Below are positions 26,423 to 35,358 of a stretch of DNA of 55,163 nucleotides, one piece after another. A model generated the notes under the pieces. That model had not been told where the DNA came from, searched no databases, and worked only from the letters and a program-made list of their open reading frames with translations. Position 1 is the stretch's first letter, and the number at the start of each line of letters is the position of its first letter. A program made the position numbers and the translations under genes. Source of the DNA: Sphingobium ummariense RL-3 (GTDB lineage: Bacteria > Pseudomonadota > Alphaproteobacteria > Sphingomonadales > Sphingomonadaceae); NCBI RefSeq assembly GCF_000447205.1, contig NZ_AUWY01000092.1, forward strand, positions 1 through 55,163, read 5' to 3'.

Positions 26423-27201
26423 AGCAGTCGCTCCGCCTGTTCCTCCGGCAGCGATGCGCGCAGGAAGATGGGTTCGAATATCCCCTCCTGCCGGATCTCC
26501 ACCCTGCCCTGCTTCGCCAGTTCCAGCGCGGCGACGAAGCTGCTCGCCAGCGCCGATCGCGCCATCGGCCCGTCGCGCCCCTCGGGCAGGAAGGCCTCCA
26601 GCGCGGTCCAGTCGAGCGCCGCGCCGACCAGCGATCCGACCCGCTGGATCGCCTCGTCCAAGGTCATCACCGGACGCACCGCGACCATGTGGACCACCGG
26701 CTGGGTGCGCGCGCGGATCTGGCCATAGGCCTGGATGAGGTCATAGAGGCTGGCGTCCCACCGCGCCCTGCGCACAAGGCGCAGCCCTTCGGGCTTTTCG
26801 CGGACGAACACGTCGCGGCCGATCCGGTCGCGCGCCATCAGCCGGGCACCCGATTCGCGCATCGCATGGAGCCGCTGGAGCCGGAGCTGGAGGCGCAGTG
26901 CGAGTTCCTCTGGGCTCGGCTCGGGCTGGGCCTCCTTCGGCAGCAGCAGCGCGGATTTGAGGTAGGCGAGCCAGGCCGCCATCACCAGATAGTCGGCCGC
27001 CAGTTCCAGCTTAAGCTTCCGCGCGCCCTCGATATAGGCGAGATATTGCTCGACCAGGGCCAGGATGGAGATTTCGCGCAGATCGACCTTCTGCGTGCGG
27101 GCGAGCGCCAGCAGCAGGTCGAGCGGCCCTTCCCAGCTTTCGAAGCTGACGGTCAGCACGTCCGCGCGGGGCGGCGTCGGCGCGATGAACAGGTCGTCCA
27201 T
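26419..27201 (-). CDS. scpA: Segregation and condensation protein A
   Basis: Kleisin subunit that bridges SMC heads. The N-terminal FESWEGPLDLLLALARTQKVDLREISILALVEQYLAYI is the family hallmark, followed by LAADYLVMAAWLAYLKSALLLP. The C-terminal winged helix (FVAALELAKQGRVEIRQEGIFEPIFLR) contacts SMC. I start at the ATG at 27201 (MDDLFIAP), which gives 260 residues. The frame continues upstream into nagZ but without family similarity. The gap to nagZ is 14 bases. Confidence 0.95.
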   Translation of the reverse strand: MDDLFIAPTPPRADVLTVSFESWEGPLDLLLALARTQKVDLREISILALVEQYLAYIEGARKLKLELAADYLVMAAWLAYLKSALLLPKEAQPEPSPEELALRLQLRLQRLHAMRESGARLMARDRIGRDVFVREKPEGLRLVRRARWDASLYDLIQAYGQIRARTQPVVHMVAVRPVMTLDEAIQRVGSLVGAALDWTALEAFLPEGRDGPMARSALASSFVAALELAKQGRVEIRQEGIFEPIFLRASLPEEQAERLL

Positions 27202-27215
27202 GCGCGCGCCGCCGA

Positions 27216-28229
27216 TCAGGCCGGAACCAGCGCCAGCAGCGCGTCGCGGGTCGCCAGCAGCTCTTTCAGCGGCGTACCGTCGCCGGGCCGCTCGACCGAG
27301 GCCATCGCCCGGTCCAGCCGCGCGCGGGATTGCGCGCTTATGTCCGGCAGGACGTCGGCGATGCCGACCATGTCGTCCATCCGCCCCCAGCAGTTGAGCG
27401 CCAGGTCGCATCCCGCCGCGACGGTCGCCGCCGCAAGATCGGGAATCGACCCTTTAAGCGCCTTCATGTCCAGATCGTCGGACATCAGCAGACCGTCAAA
27501 GCCGATCCGGTCGCGAATGATGTCTCCGATGACGACGGGGGACAGGCTGGCGGGGCGGTGCGCGTCCCAGGCCGTGTAGACGACATGCGCCGTCATGCCG
27601 ATCGGCGCGTCCTTCAGGGTACGGAAAGGGGCGAGATCGGTTTCCAGCGTTGTTTCGTCCGCATCGACCACCGGCAGGTCCAGATGGCTGTCGACCAAGG
27701 CGCGGCCGTGCCCCGGCATATGCTTGACGATGCCGACCACGCCGCCCGAGGCAAGGCCCGACAGCACCGCACGACCGAGGGCGGCGACGCGCATCGGCTC
27801 GGCGCCCAGCGTGCGGTCTCCCATGATGTCGCTCGCCCCCTCCTGCCGCACGTCGAGCAGCGGCAAGGCATCGACGGTGATGCCCGCTTCGGACAGGGTC
27901 GCGGCGATCGCCCGCGCATTGGCGCGCGCCGCGGCGATCGCGCTGGACGGGGCGATGTCGTAAAGGCGGTCGAAGACGGCGCCAGGGGGAAATTCGGGCC
28001 AGACCGGCGCCTTCATCCGCGCCACGCGGCCGCCTTCCTGGTCGATCATGACCAGCAGGTCGTCGCGGCCATGCAGCGCGCGCAGGTCATCGGTCAGCGC
28101 ACGCAGCTGCGCCTTGTCGACGACGTTGCGGCCGAAGAGGATGTAGCCGGCCGGTTCCGCCTCGCCGAAGAAGGCCCGCTCGTCCGGGGTGATGGCAGGA
28201 CCGGAGAGACCGAAGATCACGGGTTTCAT
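27216..28229 (-). CDS. nagZ: Beta-N-acetylhexosaminidase NagZ
   Basis: Cytoplasmic GH3 enzyme that removes GlcNAc from anhydromuropeptides during cell wall recycling. Motifs: DLLVMIDQEGGRVARMKAP, KHMPGHGRALVDSHLDLPVVD with the loop carrying the catalytic histidine-aspartate pair, and LLMSDDLDMKALKG with the nucleophile aspartate. The ATG at 28229 (MKPVIFGLSGP) gives 337 residues, normal for NagZ. It sits between the SPOR protein and scpA, a conserved alphaproteobacterial order. Confidence 0.95.
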   Translation of the reverse strand: MKPVIFGLSGPAITPDERAFFGEAEPAGYILFGRNVVDKAQLRALTDDLRALHGRDDLLVMIDQEGGRVARMKAPVWPEFPPGAVFDRLYDIAPSSAIAAARANARAIAATLSEAGITVDALPLLDVRQEGASDIMGDRTLGAEPMRVAALGRAVLSGLASGGVVGIVKHMPGHGRALVDSHLDLPVVDADETTLETDLAPFRTLKDAPIGMTAHVVYTAWDAHRPASLSPVVIGDIIRDRIGFDGLLMSDDLDMKALKGSIPDLAAATVAAGCDLALNCWGRMDDMVGIADVLPDISAQSRARLDRAMASVERPGDGTPLKELLATRDALLALVPA

Positions 28230-28270
28230 GAGTGGAATGCTAGCGCGTGAGGGGAACGCTGTCGAATGGG

Positions 28271-28999
28271 CTAGTTCACCACGATGCAGCTTTCGCCTGC
28301 AACCTTCAGCCGGCCGCAGAGGGTGCCTGCCTGGGAACCGGCGGTGGCGCGCAGGCGGTAGAGGGTGCTGCCACCGACATCGGCCGGTTCCACCGACATG
28401 GACAGCGGGGCGAGATAGGCGAAGCGCTTCGACAGGCGCGCCCAGGCGTCGCGCGCCCCCGATTGGCTGCCATAGGCGCCAAGCTGGATCATCGCCCCGG
28501 TACCGAGCGGCCGTCCGGCGGAGGCGGCGGGCGTCGCCCTCGTCTCGTCCTCCACCCGGGCCGTCACCGATTGCGCGGGACGGGCTGCGAGCGGCGGCCG
28601 GTTCGCGTCGGAGGGACCGGGCGCGGTCTTGGCGATCGGCGCTTCGGGTACGCGGCTGGGGTCGATGCGGCCGTCGCGGAGCACGCCCTCGCTCGCGGCG
28701 TAGCTGGCGTCGCCTTCGCCGGCGAATTTCCTGGCGTCGGCATCGCTGGCGGCGATCTTGTAGTCGCCCTGGGGCGCGGCGATCAGTTGGCCCTCGCCAT
28801 CCGGCCCGGCGGCATTGCGATTCTGCACCAGCCACACGCCCGCGACCACCGCGCCGATCAGGATCAGGCCGAGCAGGATGAGGCCGAGCAGCTTGAGCGG
28901 CGACACCCGCTCCTCATCCTGGCCGTCCACAGCCGGTTCGAGCCAAGGCAGCTTCTCGTCATCGTCGAAGCCGAGGCGCCCCCGCCCATAGTCGCTCAT
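28271..28999 (-). CDS. SPOR-domain membrane protein
   Basis: A short cytoplasmic acidic N-terminus (DDDEKLPWLEP) is followed by one transmembrane helix (LLGLILLGLILIGAVVAGVW), a long Ala/Pro-rich periplasmic linker, and a C-terminal SPOR domain (about residues 165-242: AMIQLGAYGSQSGARDAWARL ... LYRLRATAGSQAGTLCGRLK). SPOR domains bind denuded glycan strands at division sites. I use the ATG at 28999 (MSDYGRG) because GGAG lies nine bases upstream; two other ATGs lie 9 and 21 bases earlier. 242 residues. It starts just after argS. Confidence 0.88.
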   Translation of the reverse strand: MSDYGRGRLGFDDDEKLPWLEPAVDGQDEERVSPLKLLGLILLGLILIGAVVAGVWLVQNRNAAGPDGEGQLIAAPQGDYKIAASDADARKFAGEGDASYAASEGVLRDGRIDPSRVPEAPIAKTAPGPSDANRPPLAARPAQSVTARVEDETRATPAASAGRPLGTGAMIQLGAYGSQSGARDAWARLSKRFAYLAPLSMSVEPADVGGSTLYRLRATAGSQAGTLCGRLKVAGESCIVVN

Positions 29000-29020
29000 C
29001 GCATTCATCTCCGCTGGCAA

Positions 29021-30748
29021 TCACTGCATCTCGGTGAGGGCCGCGACCCCCATCAGGGCGAGACCATTGCGAATGATCTGCCCGATTCCCCGGCTCAAGG
29101 AAAGGCGGGCCGACGTCACGGCCGGATCGTCCGCCAGGATGACGCGCGCGCGGGGATTATCGTTACCGAGATTCCACCAACCATGGAAGGCCGAAGCCAG
29201 ATCATTGAGATAGAAGGCGATTCTGTGCGGCTCCCGCGCCTGGGCCGCTCCCTCCACCACGCGGGGGAACTGCGCCGCGAGCTTCACCAGCTCCAGCTCC
29301 TGAGTCCCAAGAAGGGACAGGTCAGGCTGCGGGAGCGCGATCCCGGCCTCTTCCGCGCGCCGGCCGAGCGAGGAAATGCGCGCATGGGCGTACTGGACGT
29401 AGAAGACAGGGTTGTCCTTCGACGCCTCCACCACCTTGGCGAAGTCGAAATCCATCTGCGCGTCCGCCTTGCGGGTCAGCATGGTGAAGCGCACGACATC
29501 CTTGCCCACTTCGCGCACGACATCGGCCAGGGTGACGAAATTGCCCGCGCGCTTCGACATCTTCACCGGCTCGCCGTCGCGCAGCAGGCGTACCATCTGG
29601 ATCAGCTTCACGTCGAACCGCGCGCGCCCTTCGGTCAGCGCGGCGACCGCCGCCTGGATGCGCTTGACCGTGCCGGCATGGTCGGCGCCCCAGATGTCGA
29701 TCAGCTGGTCGGCGTTCTGCGCCTTCTGGAAATGATAGGCCATGTCGGCGCCGAAATAGGTCCACGACCCGTTCGACTTCCTGATCGGGCGGTCCTGGTC
29801 GTCGCCGAACTTGGTGGAACGGAACAGCGGCAGCTCGACCGGCTCCCAATCCTCCGGCGTCTCGCCCTTCGGAGCCTCGAGCACGCCGTCATAGACGAGG
29901 TCGTGGGCGCGCAGCCAGGCCTCGGCCGCTTCGGGCTTGCCTGCCGCCTGCAACTCCGCCTCCGACGAGAAGACGTCGTGATGGATGCCGAGCAGCGCGA
30001 GGTCGGCGCGGATCATGTCCATCATCCGCGCGACGGCGAAGGCGCGGAAGGTCGCGAGCCACTCCTGTTCGGGCGCGCCGACATAGCGGTCGCCATATTC
30101 GGCGGCGAGCGCCTGCCCCACCGGCACCAGATAGTCGCCGGGATAGAGCCCCTCGGGGATCGCGCCGACATCCTCGCCCAGCGCCTCGCGGTAGCGCAGA
30201 TGCGCCGAGCGGGCGAGCACGTCGACCTGCCCGCCGGCGTCGTTGATATAATATTCGCGAATGACCCGGTGCCCGATCGCCTCCAGCAAGGTGGCGAGGG
30301 CATCGCCCACCACCGCGCCCCGGCAATGGCCCATGTGCATCGGCCCGGTCGGGTTGGCCGAGACATATTCGACATTGACGGTGACGCCCGCGCCGCTGGA
30401 CGACCGTCCATAGGCTTCGCCCCCGGCATGGATCGCATCCAGCTCCGCACGCCAGGTGGCGTCGGTGAGGCGCAGGTTGATGAAGCCGGGACCGGCGATG
30501 TCCGCGCTCTCCACCTCGGCAAGCGCGCGCAGCTTTCCGACGATCTGCTCGGCAAGGGCGCGCGGATTGGTGCCGGCGGGCTTGGCAAGCACCATCGCGG
30601 CATTGGTGGCGAGGTCGCCATGCGAAGGATCGCGCGGCGGCTCCACCGTCACGGACTTGCGGGCGAGGCCGGCGGGCAGCGCGCCCTCGGCCTCCAGCGC
30701 GTCGAGCACGGCGTTCAGATGAGCGGTGAAACGGGTGTAAAGGGACAT
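29021..30748 (-). CDS. argS: Arginyl-tRNA synthetase
   Basis: Class I synthetase charging tRNA-Arg. The N-terminal Add-1 domain is followed by the HIGH-type motif in SANPTGPMHMGHCRGAVVGD, the KMSK-type motif VKMSKRAGNFVTL, and the C-terminal DALR anticodon-binding domain with VQYAHARISSL and a family-typical end (ALMGVAALTEMQ). 575 residues is normal. It is the first gene of the argS-SPOR-nagZ-scpAB-tatABC string. An inverted repeat lies 24 bases upstream of its start codon. Confidence 0.97.
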   Translation of the reverse strand: MSLYTRFTAHLNAVLDALEAEGALPAGLARKSVTVEPPRDPSHGDLATNAAMVLAKPAGTNPRALAEQIVGKLRALAEVESADIAGPGFINLRLTDATWRAELDAIHAGGEAYGRSSSGAGVTVNVEYVSANPTGPMHMGHCRGAVVGDALATLLEAIGHRVIREYYINDAGGQVDVLARSAHLRYREALGEDVGAIPEGLYPGDYLVPVGQALAAEYGDRYVGAPEQEWLATFRAFAVARMMDMIRADLALLGIHHDVFSSEAELQAAGKPEAAEAWLRAHDLVYDGVLEAPKGETPEDWEPVELPLFRSTKFGDDQDRPIRKSNGSWTYFGADMAYHFQKAQNADQLIDIWGADHAGTVKRIQAAVAALTEGRARFDVKLIQMVRLLRDGEPVKMSKRAGNFVTLADVVREVGKDVVRFTMLTRKADAQMDFDFAKVVEASKDNPVFYVQYAHARISSLGRRAEEAGIALPQPDLSLLGTQELELVKLAAQFPRVVEGAAQAREPHRIAFYLNDLASAFHGWWNLGNDNPRARVILADDPAVTSARLSLSRGIGQIIRNGLALMGVAALTEMQ

Positions 30749-30771
30749 TCAACGATCCTGCATCACAATAT

Positions 30772-30888
30772 CCGTTCGTCCTGAGTAGCCATTGAACGAA
30801 GTCGAAATGGCGTATCGAAGGACATGAGTGATACAGATGCTTCGATACGGGCCTTCGACTTCGCTCAGTCCCTACTCAGCACGAACGG
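30772..30888. repeat. GTTCG-CCTGAG inverted repeat (family B), copy 2
   Basis: Lies between argS and the lipoprotein gene, where the argS promoter would be expected. Left arm CCGTTCGTCCTGAGTAGCC, right arm GACTTCGCTCAGTCCCTACT then CAGCACGAACGG, with an inner CGTATCGAAGG/CTTCGATACG pair. It shares its outer sequence with the copy at 14454-14570. Confidence 0.85.
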
Positions 30889-30910
30889 GAAAATGAAAGT
30901 CGAGCGAGCC

Positions 30911-31549
30911 TCAGCGCGTGGCGTTATACTGGAGCTGATCCTGGGTCAGGTTGAAACCCACGAGCAGCTCGAAGCTGGTTCGCTGCAGCGCCGCGCGGAC
31001 GTCGGGCTGGGCGAAGGGATCGATCGCGGCATCCGCGTCGCCTGCCTTCCGGCGCCCGGTGATCTTCTGCTGGATGTCCGCCGGCAGTGTGGCGGCCGAC
31101 TTGCTGACATAGGAGCCCGCCTTGGCGGTCGCGCTGGCGCGGTACTGGCCCGGCGCGAAGTCCAGCACGACCTGGCCCACGCGCTTGGCGACCACGGCGG
31201 TGCCGCCGCGCGCCACGACCGAGAAATAAGGCAGCGTCACCTGTCGCGCGGCGCTCGCGTCGGTACGGCGGGCGTTCACGGTGAAGGTCGCCTCCGTATA
31301 GAACTGCTCGCCATCGGTGCAGGTCGACCGCAGGTCGGTCATGTTGGCGACCACGTCGATCGCGGCAGCGTCCCTGCTCTGCGGCGGGTTGAACAGCGTG
31401 ACGTCGCCCGTGAAGGCCGGGATCGCGGCAGTCGGGCAGGCCGACCGCACCGAAACGATGCCGCCCGTGGGGTCGATTTCCCCGCGACGCGAGCACCCGG
31501 CCAGGGCGAGAGCGATCATTCCGGTCAGCGCGATACGAGAAAAGTTCAC
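30911..31549 (-). CDS. Putative lipoprotein, unknown function
   Basis: I start at the GTG at 31547-31549 (VNFSRIALTGMIALALAGC), which has AAGGAAAG six bases upstream. A longer frame adds Arg-rich sequence without support. The signal ends in the lipobox ALAGC with the acylated cysteine at residue 19. The mature 194 residues contain beta-strand-like alternation (EQFYTEATFTVNARRTD, PYFSVVARGG) and no recognised catalytic motif; family unknown. It is divergent from ispH. Probably anchored to the periplasmic side of the outer membrane. Confidence 0.75.
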   Translation of the reverse strand: MNFSRIALTGMIALALAGCSRRGEIDPTGGIVSVRSACPTAAIPAFTGDVTLFNPPQSRDAAAIDVVANMTDLRSTCTDGEQFYTEATFTVNARRTDASAARQVTLPYFSVVARGGTAVVAKRVGQVVLDFAPGQYRASATAKAGSYVSKSAATLPADIQQKITGRRKAGDADAAIDPFAQPDVRAALQRTSFELLVGFNLTQDQLQYNATR

Positions 31550-31707
31550 AGACAGCTTTCCTTGCTTGGCCCCCTGGCACAGGCGTCCGGCTTCCTTATC
31601 CATCCCCCGCCCCCCACGCAACCGAAAGAGGAGGGTTCGCGACCTCCCGTTCCGGCCAGGCCCGCTCGCCTCTTCCCCCCACGCCCGCATTGTCCTAAGC
31701 GGCAGGC
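31550..31707. promoter_or_regulatory. Divergent promoter region, lipoprotein / ispH
   Basis: 158 C-rich bases between two divergent genes, so at least two promoters should lie here. A short inverted repeat (GGAGG / CCTCC around GGTTCGCGA) is visible near 31632. No clear -35/-10 pair could be picked by eye. Confidence 0.35.
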
Positions 31708-32670
31708 ATGACGACCGATGCCGCATCGCCCCTCCGCCCGCTCCACCTGCTGATCGCCGCGCCGCGCGGCTTCTGCGCCGGGGTCGATCGCGCCATCGTG
31801 ATCGTGGAGAAGGCCATCGAGAAATATGGCGCACCGGTCTATGTCCGGCACGAGATCGTCCACAACAAATATGTGGTCGACAGCCTGAAGGCCAAGGGCG
31901 CGGTCTTCGTCGAGGAACTGGACCAGGTGCCGGACGGCGTGCCGGTGGTCTTTTCCGCCCACGGCGTGCCCAAGCTCGTCCCGGCGAGGGCGGAGGAGCG
32001 CGGGCTCGATTATCTCGACGCCACCTGCCCGCTCGTGAGCAAGGTCCATCGTCAGGCGGAGCGGCAGGTGGAAGCCGGTCGCCACATCCTGTTCATCGGC
32101 CATAAGGGGCATCCGGAGGTGATCGGCACGCTGGGCCAGGTGCCCGACGGCAGCATCACCCTGATCGAGACGGTCGAGGATGCCGAGAGCTTCACGCCGG
32201 CCGATCCGGAAAACCTCGCCTTCCTGACGCAGACGACGCTGTCGGTCGACGACACCGCAGAGATCGTGGGAGCGCTGCAGCGCCGCTTCCCCGGGATCGC
32301 CGCGCCCAAGGGCGAGGACATCTGCTACGCCACATCCAATCGACAGGCGGCGGTCAAGGCGATCGCGCAGCGTTGCGACCTGCTGCTGGTGATCGGCGCG
32401 CCCAACAGTTCCAACTCGCTGCGGCTGGTCGAGGTGGCGGAGCGCGAGGGCACGCCCGCCCGGCTGATCCAGCGGGCGGCCGAAATCGACTTCGCCTGGC
32501 TGGAGGGCGCCTCCACGGTGGGCGTCACCGCCGGGGCCTCCGCGCCTGAAATCCTGGTGCGTGAGGTGATCGACCATCTGGCCGGCCGCTTCGCCGTCAC
32601 CGAGGAGCAGGTCGAGACCGCGCGCGAAACCATCGCCTTCAAGCTGCCACGCGGGCTGGAGGTCACCTGA
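31708..32670 (+). CDS. ispH: 4-hydroxy-3-methylbut-2-enyl diphosphate reductase IspH
   Basis: Iron-sulfur enzyme (LytB) for the last step of the MEP isoprenoid pathway, giving IPP and DMAPP. The three cluster cysteines are visible at C23 (RGFCAGV), C107 (DATCPLV) and C206 ([10 protein letters not shown]). Substrate-binding histidines appear in [18 protein letters not shown] and GHKGHPEV. 320 residues, normal. It starts a plus-strand string with thrB (3-base gap) and rnhA, a common alphaproteobacterial arrangement. Confidence 0.97.
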   Translation: MTTDAASPLRPLHLLIAAPRGFCAGVDRAIVIVEKAIEKYGAPVYVRHEIVHNKYVVDSLKAKGAVFVEELDQVPDGVPVVFSAHGVPKLVPARAEERGLDYLDATCPLVSKVHRQAERQVEAGRHILFIGHKGHPEVIGTLGQVPDGSITLIETVEDAESFTPADPENLAFLTQTTLSVDDTAEIVGALQRRFPGIAAPKGEDICYATSNRQAAVKAIAQRCDLLLVIGAPNSSNSLRLVEVAEREGTPARLIQRAAEIDFAWLEGASTVGVTAGASAPEILVREVIDHLAGRFAVTEEQVETARETIAFKLPRGLEVT

Positions 32671-32673
32671 CCG

Positions 32674-33651
32674 ATGGCGGTCTATACCCATGTGCCCGCC
32701 GAGGAGATCGACGCTTTCCTGACCCGTTACGACGCCGGGCGGCTCGTGTCCGCCAAGGGGATTGCCGAGGGGGTGGAGAACAGCAATTATCTGCTGGAGA
32801 CCACCGGACCCGATGGAAGCGGCCACCGCTATATCCTGACGCTGTACGAGAAGCGGGTGGACGAGGGCGACCTGCCCTTCTTCATGGACCTGCTCGACCA
32901 TCTGGGCGCGCGCGGGTGCAAGGTGCCGCGCTTCATCGCCGACCGCGAAGGGAAGCGGCTGCAGCAGCTGGCCGGGCGGCCTGCCTGCCTGATCGAGTTC
33001 CTGACGGGCATTTCCGTGACCGAGCCGACGCCGGGCCAGGCGCGCGCGGCGGGCGAGGCGCTGGGCGCGCTGCACCGGGCCGCCGAGGGCTTTGCCGGCA
33101 GCCGGCGCAACGCGCTGGACCTGCCGGGCTGGCATGGGCTGGCGGCGAAATGCGGGGATGATTTCGACACGATCGCGCCGGGCCTTGGCCGCCGTGTCGC
33201 CGAGGAACTGGCGTTCCTCGACACCCACTGGCCTGGGGACCTGCCCCGCAGCGTGATCCACGCCGACCTGTTCCCCGACAATGTGCTGATGCTGGGCGAG
33301 GAGGTGACGGGCCTCATCGACTTCTATTTCAGCTGCACCGACATCCGCGCCTATGATCTGGCGGTCACGCACAGCGCCTGGTGCTTCAGCCATGACGGCG
33401 GCGCTTTCTTCGCCGAGCGCGCCGCGGCGCTCGGTGCGGGCTATGAGGCGGCGCATGGACTGTCGCCAGAGGAGCGCGCCGCCTTCCCCGTGCTCTGCCG
33501 GGGGTCGGCGCTGCGCTTCCTGCTGACGCGGGCCTATGACTGGATCAACACGCCGGCCGACGCGCTGGTGACCCGCAAGGACCCGCTCGCCTTCCTGCGG
33601 CGGCTCGACTTCTATGCGAAGGCCGACCCGGCGGAGCTGCTGGGCGCATGA
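32674..33651 (+). CDS. thrB: Homoserine kinase (ThrB, protein-kinase-like fold)
   Basis: Phosphorylates homoserine in threonine synthesis. It belongs to the APH/choline-kinase-like type of ThrB found in alphaproteobacteria: N-terminal [25 protein letters not shown]-site [10 protein letters not shown], catalytic [12 protein letters not shown] and metal-binding [11 protein letters not shown]. 325 residues. The stop overlaps the rnhA ATG by four bases (ATGA). The GHMP-type ThrB of E. coli is unrelated. Confidence 0.95.
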   Translation: MAVYTHVPAEEIDAFLTRYDAGRLVSAKGIAEGVENSNYLLETTGPDGSGHRYILTLYEKRVDEGDLPFFMDLLDHLGARGCKVPRFIADREGKRLQQLAGRPACLIEFLTGISVTEPTPGQARAAGEALGALHRAAEGFAGSRRNALDLPGWHGLAAKCGDDFDTIAPGLGRRVAEELAFLDTHWPGDLPRSVIHADLFPDNVLMLGEEVTGLIDFYFSCTDIRAYDLAVTHSAWCFSHDGGAFFAERAAALGAGYEAAHGLSPEERAAFPVLCRGSALRFLLTRAYDWINTPADALVTRKDPLAFLRRLDFYAKADPAELLGA

Positions 33652-34094
33652 GCGACCTCCCCCAGGTCGACATCTTCACCGACGGCGCGTGCAAGGGCAA
33701 TCCCGGTCCCGGCGGTTGGGGCGCGGTGCTGCGCTTCGGCATGCAGGAGAAGGAAATCTCCGGCGGCGAGCCGCTGACCACCAACAACCGGATGGAGATG
33801 ATGGCGGCGGTGGAAGCGCTCGACACGCTCAAGAAGCCCTGCCGGGTGACCCTTTACACCGACAGCAAATATGTGATGGACGGCATCACGAAATGGGTGT
33901 TCGGCTGGCAGAAGAACGGCTGGAGGACGGCCGACCGCAAGCCGGTCAAGAATGCCGAGCTGTGGCAGGCGCTGGTCAAGGCCGCCGCCCGCCATCAGGT
34001 GACGTGGCAATGGGTGAAGGGCCACGCCGGCCATCCCGAAAACGAGCGGGCCGACCGGCTGGCCTGCGCGGCAGCCGAATCCTTCCGCGCCTGA
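33648..34094 (+). CDS. rnhA: Ribonuclease HI
   Basis: Degrades RNA in RNA-DNA hybrids. The catalytic acids are in [19 protein letters not shown] (first Asp), [13 protein letters not shown] (Glu), [11 protein letters not shown] (second Asp) and NERADRLA (last Asp). The basic handle region [14 protein letters not shown] is present. 148 residues, normal for the E. coli type. It ends 1 base from the convergent hydrolase gene, leaving no room for a separate terminator. Confidence 0.97.
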   Translation: MSDLPQVDIFTDGACKGNPGPGGWGAVLRFGMQEKEISGGEPLTTNNRMEMMAAVEALDTLKKPCRVTLYTDSKYVMDGITKWVFGWQKNGWRTADRKPVKNAELWQALVKAAARHQVTWQWVKGHAGHPENERADRLACAAAESFRA

Positions 34095-34095
34095 C

Positions 34096-35100
34096 CTATC
34101 CCGCCAGGGCGCGAACCAGCGCTCCTTCGAGCGCGGTGTTGAAGCGGATCGAGCTCGCCGCCTGCGGCACGATCGCTTCCGACGCGTGGAAGCCGCCGTT
34201 CACGAGCAGCATTTCCGTCGGCACGCCCGCTGCGACGAGCCGGCGGGCATAGTCCACATCCTCCTCGACGAAGAGGTCGAGCGTTCCCACCACGATGAAG
34301 GCGGGCGGGAGGCCGCGCAGATTCTGCACGCGCGCCGGCACCGATCCGTAGGGCACCTGCGCCTCACCCGCCGGCTGGCCAAGCAGCGCACTCCAGCCGT
34401 TGCGGTTCTGCGCCTCTGTCCAGATCAGCTTGCCCACCTGCGGCGGCGGCATGCGGCTGCTGCCGGTACGATCGTCGAGCATGGGATAGACCAGCGCCTG
34501 GAAAGCGACCGGCACCTCCCGCCGGTCGCGCGCGGCGATCGCCAGCATCGCGGCATGGCCGCCGCCCGCGCTTTCGCCCATCACGATAATGCGGCGGGGA
34601 TCGACACCCAGCATCCCGGCATTGCCGTGCATCCATTTGAGCGCGGCGTAATTGTCCTCCAGCGAGCCGGGAAAGCGGGTGGCAGGGGCCAGCCGGTAAT
34701 CCACCGTGACGATGACGCAACCGAGCTTTTCTGCGCGCGCCTTGAGGCCGGCAAGGCCCGAAAGCACATTGCCGCCCACGAAGCCGCCGCCGTGGATATG
34801 CAGGATGCCGCCGCGCGGCTTGGCGCCTTCCCGCCCCGCGTTGATGACGAAGACGCGCACCGGCGGCGCGCCATCCATGCCCGGCACATGATGCTCCGTC
34901 ACCCCTTGGGGCACCGGCGGCGGCGGCGGCTGGCGCCGGGAGGCGCCTTCGCGCAGGATCGAGCGGGCGGCTTCGCGCAGTTCGGGATCGAGCAGGTGGA
35001 ACCAGTCGGGATCCGGGGCTTGCTGCGCCCAGGCCGGCATGGCCAGCGCCGCAAGACCCATGCCGCCCAGCGCCAGCACGTCACGCCGCCTCATCGTCAT
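34096..35100 (-). CDS. Alpha/beta hydrolase of the hormone-sensitive lipase family, Tat-exported
   Basis: 334 residues with a twin-arginine leader (MTMRRRDVLALGGMGLAALA, cut after AWA). The catalytic domain has the oxyanion motif HIHGGGFVGG (residues 101-110), nucleophile elbow GESAGG (S177), the acid in VVGTLDLFVEED and the histidine in GGFHASEA. This is the HSL/esterase class, active on short-chain esters; the natural substrate is unknown. It is convergent with rnhA. Confidence 0.88.
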   Translation of the reverse strand: MTMRRRDVLALGGMGLAALAMPAWAQQAPDPDWFHLLDPELREAARSILREGASRRQPPPPPVPQGVTEHHVPGMDGAPPVRVFVINAGREGAKPRGGILHIHGGGFVGGNVLSGLAGLKARAEKLGCVIVTVDYRLAPATRFPGSLEDNYAALKWMHGNAGMLGVDPRRIIVMGESAGGGHAAMLAIAARDRREVPVAFQALVYPMLDDRTGSSRMPPPQVGKLIWTEAQNRNGWSALLGQPAGEAQVPYGSVPARVQNLRGLPPAFIVVGTLDLFVEEDVDYARRLVAAGVPTEMLLVNGGFHASEAIVPQAASSIRFNTALEGALVRALAG

Positions 35101-35160
35101 CCTAACCCCCTTCGCATTGTCGTTTCTATATGCAAGCGCAACCCGTTCGGGCCAGCGACA

Positions 35161-35337
35161 TTATTCCGCCTCTTCGACGGGAGCGCCGGGACCGTTCTTC
35201 AGGATGGAATCGATGGCGTTCTGCGCGCCGGCCTTGGACTTATAGCCTTCGGTCCAGAAAATGATCTCGCTGTTATATTTGAACTTGGCCACGAACTCGC
35301 CGGCCTTGTTCTTCTCGATCACGAACTTGTGCGCCAT
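35161..35337 (-). CDS. YegP-like DUF1508 protein
   Basis: 58 residues, starting MAHKFVIEKNKAGEFVAKFK and ending in TAA at 35161-35163. The pattern FxxxKNKxGEFxxxFxxNxExIxxTEGYxSKAGAxNAIxSI is that of the DUF1508/YegP family, a small beta-beta-alpha fold of unknown function. One repeat is present, against two in E. coli YegP. GGAGAG lies about nine bases before the ATG. It lies between the Tat-exported hydrolase and the oxidoreductase, all on the same strand. Confidence 0.85.
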   Translation of the reverse strand: MAHKFVIEKNKAGEFVAKFKYNSEIIFWTEGYKSKAGAQNAIDSILKNGPGAPVEEAE

Positions 35338-35358
35338 CTCCGCTCTCCGCTTGTTGCG

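Noticed and set aside
31546..33456. Minus-strand open frame of over 600 codons opposite ispH and thrB
   Set aside because: Both plus-strand genes carry all their catalytic motifs; the antisense frame has none.
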